A program made the position numbers and the translations under genes. Of a DNA stretch of 61,454 nucleotides, positions 26,795 through 34,675 are shown piece after piece. Each line of letters starts with the position of its first letter. The stretch's first letter is position 1. Below the pieces are notes generated by a model, which worked only from the letters and a program-made list of their open reading frames with translations, was not told the DNA's origin and searched no databases. Source of the stretch: Aliivibrio_A kagoshimensis (GTDB taxonomy: Bacteria > Pseudomonadota > Gammaproteobacteria > Enterobacterales > Vibrionaceae); contig NZ_JAKJSQ010000019.1 of the NCBI RefSeq assembly GCF_050337105.1, positions 1 through 61,454 of the forward strand. The letters are read 5' to 3'.

Positions 26795-27253
26795 ATGAAA
26801 AATTGGTTAGTTATATTATTACTTTTCCCTCTGCTTGTCTCAGCAGGTTACGAGCGAAATGTGGCAAAGCCTGTCAATAAGGTCGTTTTTGGCCATGTCG
26901 ATGCCGTTAGGTATATCTCTCAGCAAGAGGTCACTGAATCAAAAGCAAATGGCTGGCACACCCTTTTAGGTGCGGTTATTGGTGGTTTAGTGGGTAATCA
27001 ATTTGGCGGAGGACACGGTAAAGAGGTTGCGACAGTCGCTGGGACGGTTATTGGTGCGGGAATCGCGAGAAATCAGCAGCAAGGTAAAGTAAACATACGA
27101 GAGTTTAAATTGGTTGAGTTACTGATTAAAACTGACGATGGGCAGTTAATTAATGTAATACAAGATGTGGATTCTTCCATGAGCTTCAAAAAAGCGGACG
27201 CCGTGAGAATCCTCTATTTTGATGATGGTGTTAGGGTGGATAAAAACTATTAA
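26795..27253 (+). CDS. Glycine-zipper 2TM envelope protein
   Basis: Small exported protein of 152 residues. A signal peptide (1-16, cleavage after VSA) is followed by a linker and a glycine-zipper segment (LLGAVIGGLVGNQFGGGHGK near 57-76, then VAGTVIGAGIA), as in SlyB/Rickettsia 17-kDa family proteins. There is no lipobox cysteine, so it is likely periplasmic or outer-membrane associated rather than a lipoprotein. Function unknown; related proteins are linked to envelope stress and integrity. Confidence 0.8.
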   Translation: MKNWLVILLLFPLLVSAGYERNVAKPVNKVVFGHVDAVRYISQQEVTESKANGWHTLLGAVIGGLVGNQFGGGHGKEVATVAGTVIGAGIARNQQQGKVNIREFKLVELLIKTDDGQLINVIQDVDSSMSFKKADAVRILYFDDGVRVDKNY

Positions 27254-27369
27254 ATAAGTCGATATCATTGCTGGAATATCGTCACAGTTTTAGGGTACTC
27301 TGGAATAACGATAATTAGATATTAGAATGATAGCGACAGATCATTAATGATAGGAAGAGTACAACAATC

Positions 27370-28650
27370 ATGGAAAGCTTGACGTTAAAACCCATCTCAA
27401 AAGTTCAAGGTGTAGTGAACCTACCGGGATCAAAAAGTGTATCAAATCGAGCTTTGCTATTAGCGGCACTCGCAAAAGGAACAACTCGCCTTACCAATCT
27501 ATTAGACAGCGATGATATTCGTCACATGCTAACGGCTCTAAAGCAACTTGGCGTGGATTTTACCCTCTCAGATGATAAAACCATTTGTGAAGTGATTGGT
27601 TTAGGTAAAGCGTTTGATTGTTCACATGCACAAACACTATTTTTAGGGAATGCGGGAACAGCGATGCGCCCGTTAGCCGCTGCACTCTGCTTAGGAACCG
27701 GTGAGTTCGAACTTACGGGCGAGCCAAGAATGAAAGAGCGTCCAATCGGCCATTTAGTGGATGCGCTTCGAACTGCTGGCGCAGATATCTCCTATTTAGA
27801 AAATGATAACTACCCACCTCTAAAAATTAAAGGGACGGGCCTAAATGGCGGAGTTGTAGAGATTGATGGTTCGATTTCTAGTCAATTTTTAACTGCGTTT
27901 TTAATGTCAGCACCACTGGCTCAACATGAAACAAAAATCGTGATTAAAGGTGATTTGGTTTCAAAACCCTATATTGATATTACTTTACATATCATGGCTC
28001 AGTTCGGTGTGACTGTTACTAACCATAACTATCAAGAGTTTGTCATTCAGCCTAATCAGCAATATACCTCACCAGGTGAACTATTAGTTGAAGGTGATGC
28101 CTCTTCTGCGTCTTACTTTCTTGCTGCTGCAGCAATTAAGGGAGGGGAAATAAAAGTGACTGGCATCGGTAAGAAGAGCATTCAAGGCGATGTTCAGTTT
28201 GCAGATGCACTTGAAAAAATGGGGGCTGACATTGAGTGGGGGGATGATTACATTATCTCACGCGTGGGTAACCTCACCGCTATTGATATGGACTTTAATC
28301 ATATTCCAGACGCTGCGATGACCATAGCAACAACAGCACTGTTTGCGACGGGCACGACAGCGATACGTAATGTATACAACTGGCGCGTAAAAGAGACAGA
28401 CCGTCTTTTTGCTATGGCAACCGAGCTAAGGAAAGTGGGTGCCATCGTTGAAGAGGGTGATGACTTCATTACCATTACTCCGCCTAAACAACTGCAGCAT
28501 GCTGCGATTGATACTTATGATGACCACCGAATTGCCATGTGCTTTTCTCTGGTGGCGCTCAGTGATACTCCGGTGACCATTAATGATCCTAAGTGCACAT
28601 CAAAAACCTTCCCTGACTACTTTGATAAGTTAGTGGGATTAAGTCAGTAA
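27370..28650 (+). CDS. aroA: 3-phosphoshikimate 1-carboxyvinyltransferase (EPSP synthase)
   Basis: Sixth step of the shikimate pathway: shikimate 3-phosphate plus PEP to EPSP. The 426 residues carry LPGSKSVSNRALLLAALAKG near 18-37, LGNAGTAMRPL near 93-103, GEPRMKERPI near 119, and the C-terminal DHRIAMCFSL near 385. In E. coli aroA follows serC; here it stands alone. The ribosome site is AGGAAG at 27352-27357. Confidence 0.97.
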   Translation: MESLTLKPISKVQGVVNLPGSKSVSNRALLLAALAKGTTRLTNLLDSDDIRHMLTALKQLGVDFTLSDDKTICEVIGLGKAFDCSHAQTLFLGNAGTAMRPLAAALCLGTGEFELTGEPRMKERPIGHLVDALRTAGADISYLENDNYPPLKIKGTGLNGGVVEIDGSISSQFLTAFLMSAPLAQHETKIVIKGDLVSKPYIDITLHIMAQFGVTVTNHNYQEFVIQPNQQYTSPGELLVEGDASSASYFLAAAAIKGGEIKVTGIGKKSIQGDVQFADALEKMGADIEWGDDYIISRVGNLTAIDMDFNHIPDAAMTIATTALFATGTTAIRNVYNWRVKETDRLFAMATELRKVGAIVEEGDDFITITPPKQLQHAAIDTYDDHRIAMCFSLVALSDTPVTINDPKCTSKTFPDYFDKLVGLSQ

Positions 28651-28655
28651 ATTGC

Positions 28656-28705
28656 CCTCTATAAATGTACAGCCACTGGTGTAGTGGCTGTTAATAGAGG
28701 TTTTT
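28656..28705 (+). terminator. Terminator of aroA, overlapping the ygjP-like 3' end
   Basis: A two-level hairpin: outer CCTCTAT/ATAGAGG (28656-28662, 28694-28700) and inner ACAGCCACT/AGTGGCTGT (28669-28677, 28683-28691), followed by five T. The right arm covers the stop codon of the converging gene. Confidence 0.75.
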
Positions 28706-29194
28706 ATTGTTATCTAGATAAGTCAGAAATAGGCGAGTATCGAGTTCAAGCTGATGGTAGTTTGGTTCCATATGGCAGCAAAGCTGATAAAATGCTTTGT
28801 TATGCTCTTTCTCTTTTAAATGGGCTAATTCATGCACAACGATCATTTTTAGTAACGGCTCTGGTGCTGTCTTAAAAATGGTTCCTACCCGTAATTCATT
28901 CTTAGATTTTAGTTTATTACCTTGCACCCTACTGACATAAGTATGCAAACCAAGTGCTTGGTGTACTTTTCCTATCTTGCCATCAAAGGCGACTTTACTG
29001 AGTGGTGAGGATTTTTTTAAGTACTGATTCTTTAGGTCCATTACGTAGCTATATAGGGCTTTTTCAGTCGTTATTGAGTGTGGCTGTGGGTATTTATTAA
29101 GCAACCAAGCACCTAGCTGATCACGGTCAACAAGTGATTGAGCCTGTTCAAGCACCTTATCTGGGTAGCCTTGTAAGTATGTAAGTGAAGTCAT
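28691..29194 (-). CDS. YgjP-like (DUF45) metallopeptidase domain protein
   Basis: 167-residue protein with a zinc-metallopeptidase motif HELAH (H121, E122, H125) and a further histidine at 131 in KEKEHNKAFY, the arrangement of the YgjP/WLM-like M48-related family. The segment LRVGTIFKTAPEPLLKMIVV before it is typical. No signal peptide or membrane segment, so cytoplasmic. Substrate unknown. It converges on aroA, and its stop lies inside the aroA terminator hairpin. Confidence 0.85.
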   Translation of the reverse strand: MTSLTYLQGYPDKVLEQAQSLVDRDQLGAWLLNKYPQPHSITTEKALYSYVMDLKNQYLKKSSPLSKVAFDGKIGKVHQALGLHTYVSRVQGNKLKSKNELRVGTIFKTAPEPLLKMIVVHELAHLKEKEHNKAFYQLCCHMEPNYHQLELDTRLFLTYLDNNKNLY

Positions 29195-29328
29195 TAAGTC
29201 TATCTTTCTCTGAGCAAAGTGGCGTAGGAGATAAATTGTCCTATAATTTAATCAATAAGCTTCGTTGTATTTCAGCTGGTTAAATAATTTTGAAACAATT
29301 TATCAGTATCAGAATTCATTTTATTGCG

Positions 29329-29374
29329 TATAATATGCAGCCGCAAGAACAGAGTGAATTATTCATTGCTCTGT
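29329..29374 (+). promoter_or_regulatory. cmk promoter -10 and leader hairpin
   Basis: A perfect TATAAT at 29329-29334 follows a poor -35 region. A leader hairpin begins 14 bases later, with outer stem ACAGAG/CTCTGT (29349-29354, 29369-29374) and inner TGAA/TTCA. The predicted start near 29341 leaves a leader of about 80 nt before cmk. Confidence 0.5.
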
Positions 29375-29422
29375 CTTAAGAGCCGAAAACGGTTTGCAAT
29401 TAAAATGAATTGGAGAGAGTCA

Positions 29423-30121
29423 ATGTCTAGCGATACACCTGTAGTGACTGTTGATGGCCCTAGCGGTGCCGGTAAAGGTACATTATGTATGCTGCTAGCG
29501 GAGAGGCTCAATTATCATCTGTTAGATTCTGGTGCGATTTATAGAGTATTGGCGTTGGCTGCTCTTCACCATGGTGTTGATACAGAGTCAGAAGCCGAAG
29601 CCGTTCTTGTTGCTTTAGCGGCAAACTTAGATGTGCAGTTTAAAGCGGAAGGTGAGCTGGTAAAGGTTATTCTAGAAGGTGAAGATGTTTCTGCTGACCT
29701 TCGTAAAGAAGAAACGGGTAACCTAGCATCAAAAATTGCTGCGTTACCAAGAGTAAGAGAGGCATTATTGCGTAGGCAGAGAGCCTTTAAAGTGGCTCCA
29801 GGTTTGATAGCCGATGGACGTGATATGGGAACGGTTGTTTTTCCAAACGCGGAAGTGAAAATATTTCTTGATGCCAGTGCCGAAGAGCGCGCTCAGCGAA
29901 GGATGAAGCAGTTGCAAGGGAAAGGCTTAGATGTTAAATTTGACCGCCTTTTATGCGAAATTCAGGAACGTGATGATCGCGACCGTAATAGAACGGTTGC
30001 TCCATTACGTCCGGCAGAGGATGCTTTGGTGCTTGATTCAACGTCGATGACGATTGAAGAAGTGACTGATAAAGCCTTCTCTTATATAGAATCAAAGCTT
30101 GCCATTACCCCTGCTCTTTAG
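29423..30121 (+). CDS. cmk: Cytidylate kinase Cmk
   Basis: Phosphorylates CMP and dCMP with ATP. From the ATG at 29423 it has 232 residues and starts MSSDTPVVTVDGPSGAGKGT with the P-loop at 12-19. The NMP-binding region includes YRVLALAALHHG and DGRDMGTVVFPNA near 136-148, and the lid has RDDRDRNRTVAPL near 188. The open frame extends 33 codons upstream, but that part is unrelated and contains the leader hairpin; GGAGAGA before 29423 sets the start. Followed by rpsA after a hairpin with a T-run. Confidence 0.95.
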   Translation: MSSDTPVVTVDGPSGAGKGTLCMLLAERLNYHLLDSGAIYRVLALAALHHGVDTESEAEAVLVALAANLDVQFKAEGELVKVILEGEDVSADLRKEETGNLASKIAALPRVREALLRRQRAFKVAPGLIADGRDMGTVVFPNAEVKIFLDASAEERAQRRMKQLQGKGLDVKFDRLLCEIQERDDRDRNRTVAPLRPAEDALVLDSTSMTIEEVTDKAFSYIESKLAITPAL

Positions 30122-30151
30122 GGCTTGGGTTAGAATAGGTAAGTAGCGAGT

Positions 30152-30184
30152 GTTAGTTGCAAGGATGATAACTAACTTTTTTTT
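30152..30184 (+). terminator. Terminator or attenuator between cmk and rpsA
   Basis: GTTAGTT and AACTAAC form a 7-bp AT-rich stem with an 11-base loop, followed immediately by eight T. It may end part of the cmk transcript before rpsA. Confidence 0.6.
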
Positions 30185-30190
30185 CAACCC

Positions 30191-30210
30191 CATGCGGTAG
30201 GATACCCATG
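30191..30210 (+). promoter_or_regulatory. GGA-loop hairpin in the rpsA leader
   Basis: CATG-C-GGTA pairs with TACC-CATG, leaving GGA as the apical loop, 27 bases before the rpsA start. E. coli rpsA has no strong Shine-Dalgarno; its leader hairpins with GGA loops are bound by S1 for autogenous control. The same logic is inferred here; the start lacks a clear Shine-Dalgarno sequence. Confidence 0.5.
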
Positions 30211-30236
30211 GACGTTTATTTATTAGAAGATTAATA

Positions 30237-31904
30237 ATGACTGAATCTTTTGCTCAACTCTTTGCAGAGTCACTGAACGAAATCGAAACACGCCCTGGTG
30301 CAATTGTTAAAGGTACTGTAGTAGCTATTGAGAACGGTTTCGTTCTTGTAGACGCTGGCCTTAAATCTGAATCAGCTATTCCTGCCGAGCAGTTCAAGAG
30401 CGCTACTGGCGAACTTGAAGTTGAAGTTGGTTCTGAAGTAGATGTTGCTCTAGACGCTATCGAAGATGGTTTCGGTGAAACTCAACTTTCTCGTGAAAAA
30501 GCTAAGCGCCATGAAGCGTGGATCCAACTTGAGAAAGCATACGAAGACGCTGAGACGGTTATGGGTGTTATCAACGGTAAGGTTAAGGGCGGCTTCACAG
30601 TTGAACTTAACGGAATCCGTGCATTCCTACCGGGTTCTCTAGTAGACGTACGTCCAGTACGTGACACTCTTCACCTTGAAGGTAAAGAACTAGAGTTCAA
30701 AGTAATCAAATTAGACCAGAAGCGTAACAACGTTGTTGTTTCTCGTCGTGCTGTTATCGAATCTGAAAACAGTGTTGAACGTGATGAGCTACTTGCTTCT
30801 CTACAAGAAGGCATGGAAGTTAAAGGTATCGTTAAGAACCTTACTGACTACGGTGCGTTCGTTGACCTTGGCGGCGTAGACGGTCTTCTTCACATCACAG
30901 ATATGGCTTGGAAGCGTGTTAAGCACCCATCTGAGATCGTAAATGTTGGTGATGAGATCAATGTTAAAGTTCTTAAGTTCGATCGTGAGCGCACTCGTGT
31001 TTCACTAGGTCTTAAGCAACTTGGCGAAGATCCATGGGTTGCTATCGCTAAGCGTTACCCAGAAGGTCACAAACTTTCTGGCCGTGTTACTAACCTTACT
31101 GACTACGGTTGCTTCGTTGAAATCGAAGAAGGCGTTGAAGGTCTTGTACACGTATCTGAAATGGACTGGACTAACAAGAACATCCACCCTTCTAAAGTTG
31201 TCAATGTTGGCGATGAAGTTGAGGTTATGGTTCTTGATATCGACGAAGAACGTCGTCGTATCTCTCTAGGCCTTAAGCAGTGTAAAGCTAACCCTTGGCA
31301 GACCTTCTCTGAAGCTCAAGCTAAAGGCGACCAAGTTACTGGTAAGATCAAATCTATCACTGACTTCGGTATCTTCATCGGTCTTGACGGCGGCATCGAC
31401 GGTCTAGTTCACCTATCTGACATTTCATGGGATGCTTCTGGCGAAGACGCAGTTCGTGACTTTAAGAAAGGCGACGAGATCTCTGCAGTTGTTCTAGCTG
31501 TTGACGCTGAGCGTGAGCGTATTTCTCTAGGTGTTAAACAAATGGAAGAAGACCCATTCAACAACTACCTAGCAGACATTAAGAAAGGCACTCTAGTTAC
31601 TGGTACTGTTTCTGCTGTTGACGCTAAAGGCGCAACAATTGAACTTGCTGCTAACGTAGAAGGTTACATCCGTTCTTCTGAAATCTCACGTGACCGTGTT
31701 GAAGATGCATCTCTAATCGTTAACGTTGGCGATAGCATTGAAGCTAAGTTCACAGGTGTTGACCGTAAGAACCGCGTAATCAACCTTTCTGTTAAAGCGA
31801 AAGACGAAGCTGACGAGAAAGAAGCAATGGCTACTCTGAACAAGCAAGACGATAGTGCATTCGGTAGCGCTATGGCTGATGCTTTCAAAGCAGCTAAAAA
31901 CTAA
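30237..31904 (+). CDS. rpsA: 30S ribosomal protein S1
   Basis: Largest ribosomal protein, which binds mRNA leader regions and helps initiation. The 555 residues contain six S1 OB-fold repeats; the RNA-binding repeats 3-6 show the recurring pattern LTDYGAFVDLGGVDGLLHITD (shown by position near 199-219), LTDYGCFVEIEEGVEGLVHV near 287 and ITDFGIFIGLDGGIDGLVHL near 375. Codon use is strongly biased, as expected for a highly expressed gene. No Shine-Dalgarno is evident. It lies upstream of ihfB, the standard order. Confidence 0.98.
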   Translation: MTESFAQLFAESLNEIETRPGAIVKGTVVAIENGFVLVDAGLKSESAIPAEQFKSATGELEVEVGSEVDVALDAIEDGFGETQLSREKAKRHEAWIQLEKAYEDAETVMGVINGKVKGGFTVELNGIRAFLPGSLVDVRPVRDTLHLEGKELEFKVIKLDQKRNNVVVSRRAVIESENSVERDELLASLQEGMEVKGIVKNLTDYGAFVDLGGVDGLLHITDMAWKRVKHPSEIVNVGDEINVKVLKFDRERTRVSLGLKQLGEDPWVAIAKRYPEGHKLSGRVTNLTDYGCFVEIEEGVEGLVHVSEMDWTNKNIHPSKVVNVGDEVEVMVLDIDEERRRISLGLKQCKANPWQTFSEAQAKGDQVTGKIKSITDFGIFIGLDGGIDGLVHLSDISWDASGEDAVRDFKKGDEISAVVLAVDAERERISLGVKQMEEDPFNNYLADIKKGTLVTGTVSAVDAKGATIELAANVEGYIRSSEISRDRVEDASLIVNVGDSIEAKFTGVDRKNRVINLSVKAKDEADEKEAMATLNKQDDSAFGSAMADAFKAAKN

Positions 31905-31913
31905 AAATGTTGG

Positions 31914-31936
31914 AGAGAGCCTTGCGCTCTCTTCTC
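31914..31936 (+). terminator. Weak terminator after rpsA
   Basis: AGAGAGC/GCTCTCT stem with a five-base loop, followed by the imperfect T tract TCTCTTTC. Partial read-through into ihfB is likely. Confidence 0.5.
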
Positions 31937-31972
31937 TTTCGATAAGCAATAGCAAATAAGACGAGGGAGTTT

Positions 31973-32257
31973 ATGACAAAGTCTGAATTAATTGAAAGGC
32001 TATGTAGTCAACAGACCCATCTTTCAGCTAAAGAGCTAGAAGATGCAGTCAAGGAAATCCTTGAGCAAATGGCAACGACTCTAGAAGGCGGTGATCGCAT
32101 CGAGATTCGTGGTTTTGGCAGTTTCTCTCTGCACTATCGAGAGCCACGTTTAGGTCGTAACCCGAAAACGGGTGACAAAGTAGAGCTGGACGGTAAATAC
32201 GTTCCTCACTTTAAGCCGGGCAAAGAGTTGCGCGAGCGTGTGAACATAAATAGTTAA
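31973..32257 (+). CDS. ihfB: Integration host factor beta subunit
   Basis: DNA-bending HU/IHF-family protein that pairs with IhfA. The 94 residues have the DNA-contacting arm GRNPKTGDKVELDGKYVPHF near 63-82 with the intercalating proline, and the N-terminal MTKSELIERL helix. GAGGGAG is a strong ribosome site. Immediately after rpsA, as in other gammaproteobacteria, and before a strong terminator. Confidence 0.97.
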   Translation: MTKSELIERLCSQQTHLSAKELEDAVKEILEQMATTLEGGDRIEIRGFGSFSLHYREPRLGRNPKTGDKVELDGKYVPHFKPGKELRERVNINS

Positions 32258-32273
32258 GGCCACTGGCTGATAT

Positions 32274-32306
32274 AAACGGCATACTTTTAGTATGCCGTTT
32301 TTTTTT
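32274..32306 (+). terminator. Rho-independent terminator of rpsA-ihfB
   Basis: AAACGGCATAC and GTATGCCGTTT pair around a five-base loop and are followed by six more T. Confidence 0.9.
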
Positions 32307-32380
32307 GTATGAATGCATGGTTTGAAATCAAAAATTGCTGCATAATCGGTAGATTAGAAATGAAGACTAGAGGATAGCAA

Positions 32381-32680
32381 GTGAAAATTATTACTGTATT
32401 ACTTTTAGTAGCCTTCTTCCTTATCGCAGTAGCGTTTGGGGCTCAGAATCAGATCTCAGTACAATTTAACTATTTAATAGCTCAAGGTGAGTTTCAATTA
32501 TCCACACTATTGTCGATTTTCTTCGGCGTGGGGTTTGGAGTGGGTTGGTTAATTTGTGGTGGTTTGTATTTTAAAGCGAGATTCAGTTTAAGACGTTTGA
32601 AAAAACAGATGACAAAGCAGACACGTGAACTCGATAAACTTCGTATTACGCCAGAAAATACGCAAAACCAAAAGGGATAA
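32381..32680 (+). CDS. lapA: Lipopolysaccharide assembly protein LapA
   Basis: Small inner-membrane protein (99 residues, DUF1049) with two membrane helices (about 3-21 and 41-64) and a basic cytoplasmic coiled tail. It works with LapB in control of LPS synthesis. GTG start at 32381, preceded by AGAGGA. Six bases before lapB, so the two form an operon with pyrF, which is the E. coli order as well. Confidence 0.9.
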   Translation: MKIITVLLLVAFFLIAVAFGAQNQISVQFNYLIAQGEFQLSTLLSIFFGVGFGVGWLICGGLYFKARFSLRRLKKQMTKQTRELDKLRITPENTQNQKG

Positions 32681-32686
32681 GAGTTA

Positions 32687-33856
32687 ATGCTTGAGCTGTT
32701 GTTTCTCTTATTACCTATTGCCGCCGCATACGGTTGGTATATGGGTAATAGAAATGCTCGTCATCAACGTCAAAAACAGACCAATCACCTGTCACGTCAA
32801 TATGTGGCGGGTTTGAACATGCTACTTTCTGATCAATCGGATAAAGCCGTAGATCATTTTATCGAACTGTTACAAGTAGACAGTGAGACCATCGATACCC
32901 ACCTCATTTTAGGTAATCTATTTCGCAGCCGTGGTGAAGTTGACCGCGCTATTCGAATTCATCAAAACCTCATTGCACGATCTAGTCTGACTATCGAGCA
33001 GAGAAATATCGCGCTTCAACAACTAGCCAAAGACTATATGGTTGCTGGGTTCTTTGATCGGGCAGAAAAAATCTTTGAGCAGCTCATTGATGAACCCGAA
33101 CATAAAGATGCTGCATTGGCTCAATTAGTGACGCTTTATCAACAGACTCGAGAATGGGATAAAGCCATTTTTTATGCTACCAAACTGGCAAAAACTGGCA
33201 AAAAAACCATCAAAAAAGACATCGCACATTACTGGTGTGAACTTGCATTAATAGAGCTATCAGACAGCAATAATGATAAAGCCAAGCAGAACATTAAACG
33301 CGCGTTATCCACCGATCCTGACTGTGTTCGAGCAAGCATTATGCTGGCTAAGCTCTATATCGATCAGAATAAAGATAAAGCCGCAATCAAGCAGCTAGAG
33401 CTCATCTTTGATCAAGATATTGATTTCATCAGTGAAGCCTTACCGTTATTGCTAGAGTGTTATGAAAGAGAGAAAGATGAAGCCGGGTTATTAAATTTCC
33501 TTAAAGCGTGCATTGATAAAAAATCGGGTGCAACTGCTGAACTGATGATGTCTGATTTAATTTCACGACATGAAAACTTGGAAGTTGCCCAGGGCTTCAT
33601 GACCAAGCAATTAGTAAAAAACCCGACGATGAAAGGGTTTTATCGATTAATGAATTATCACCTATTAGAGGCTGAAGAGGGCCGAGCGAAAAAAAGCTTA
33701 ACCATGCTGAGAAGTCTAGTAGGCGAACAGTTAAAAATGAAACCACATTACCAGTGTCGAAAGTGTGGTTTTTCAACCCAAGCCCTCTATTGGCATTGCC
33801 CCTCTTGTCGAGGGTGGGGTTCCGTCAAACCGATTAAAGGGTTAGATGGCGAGTAA
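32687..33856 (+). CDS. lapB: Lipopolysaccharide assembly protein LapB
   Basis: Membrane-anchored TPR protein that, with FtsH, regulates LpxC turnover and so LPS amounts. The 389 residues match the E. coli length: N-terminal membrane helix (1-19), about nine TPR-like helical pairs, and a C-terminal rubredoxin-like zinc site with two CxxC motifs (CRKCGF, then CPSCRGWG). The end overlaps the open frame of pyrF, whose real start lies 43 bases beyond the lapB stop. Confidence 0.94.
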   Translation: MLELLFLLLPIAAAYGWYMGNRNARHQRQKQTNHLSRQYVAGLNMLLSDQSDKAVDHFIELLQVDSETIDTHLILGNLFRSRGEVDRAIRIHQNLIARSSLTIEQRNIALQQLAKDYMVAGFFDRAEKIFEQLIDEPEHKDAALAQLVTLYQQTREWDKAIFYATKLAKTGKKTIKKDIAHYWCELALIELSDSNNDKAKQNIKRALSTDPDCVRASIMLAKLYIDQNKDKAAIKQLELIFDQDIDFISEALPLLLECYEREKDEAGLLNFLKACIDKKSGATAELMMSDLISRHENLEVAQGFMTKQLVKNPTMKGFYRLMNYHLLEAEEGRAKKSLTMLRSLVGEQLKMKPHYQCRKCGFSTQALYWHCPSCRGWGSVKPIKGLDGE

Positions 33857-33899
33857 CTCAATCGACACAGTATTAAAAATAATAGAAATTGGAGACCGA

Positions 33900-34595
33900 A
33901 TGTTAGACCCTAAAGTTATCGTTGCACTCGATTATAACAACCAATCAGATGCCTTTGATTTTGTCGATAAAATTGACCCGTCTAGTTGTCGATTAAAAGT
34001 TGGCAAAGAGATGTTCACTCTATTTGGCCCAGATTTTGTTCGAGAGCTACACAAACGGGGTTTTTCAGTTTTCCTCGATCTTAAATTTCATGATATTCCA
34101 AATACTTGCTCAAAAGCTGTCGCTGCAGCTGCAGAGCTAGGGGTATGGATGGTGAATGTGCACGCCAGTGGTGGTGAGCGCATGATGACAGCCTCGCGTG
34201 AGATTCTTGAGCCATATGGTAAAGATCGTCCGCTGCTTATTGGTGTTACCGTATTAACCAGCATGGAACAGCAGGATCTAGCTGGAATTGGTATCAATGT
34301 GGCTCCACAAGAGCACGTTTTACGTTTAGCGAAATTAACCAAGCAGTGTGGTTTAGACGGGGTTGTCTGTTCTGCACATGAGTCTGCTCTGCTGAAAAGT
34401 GAAGTAGGTAGTGAGTTTAAATTGGTAACTCCGGGTATTCGCCCAGCGGGTAGTGCCGTTGGCGATCAAAAGCGAATCATGACGCCCTATGAAGCCGTTA
34501 CAGCAGGTTCTGACTATTTAGTGATTGGTCGTCCTATTACTCAAGCGGCATCGCCAGCAAACGTATTAGCAGCGATTAATGCCACTTTAGTCTAA
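33900..34595 (+). CDS. pyrF: Orotidine 5'-phosphate decarboxylase
   Basis: Last step of UMP synthesis. From ATG 33900 (GGAGA seven bases upstream) it has 231 residues and starts MLDPKVIVALDYNN as family members do; the 18 codons upstream overlap lapB and are rejected. The catalytic segment FLDLKFHDIPNTC is at about residues 59-71 with the Asp-Lys-Asp charge network, and GIRPAGSAVGDQKR lies near 180. Third gene after lapA-lapB. Confidence 0.96.
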   Translation: MLDPKVIVALDYNNQSDAFDFVDKIDPSSCRLKVGKEMFTLFGPDFVRELHKRGFSVFLDLKFHDIPNTCSKAVAAAAELGVWMVNVHASGGERMMTASREILEPYGKDRPLLIGVTVLTSMEQQDLAGIGINVAPQEHVLRLAKLTKQCGLDGVVCSAHESALLKSEVGSEFKLVTPGIRPAGSAVGDQKRIMTPYEAVTAGSDYLVIGRPITQAASPANVLAAINATLV

Positions 34596-34626
34596 ATATT
34601 GGTTCGTTAACTATAATAATGAATAC

Positions 34627-34656
34627 AAAATGCCGAGCAGTTGCTCGGCATTTTTT
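34627..34656. terminator. Bidirectional terminator between pyrF and metG
   Basis: ATGCCGAGC/GCTCGGCAT stem with AGTT loop, A-run on the left and six T on the right. Confidence 0.9.
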
Positions 34657-34675
34657 ATCGTATTTAACCTAGATG

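Noticed and set aside
29324..29422. Upstream extension of cmk
   Set aside because: The extra 33 residues match nothing, overlap the promoter -10 and leader hairpin, and a strong ribosome site fixes ATG 29423.
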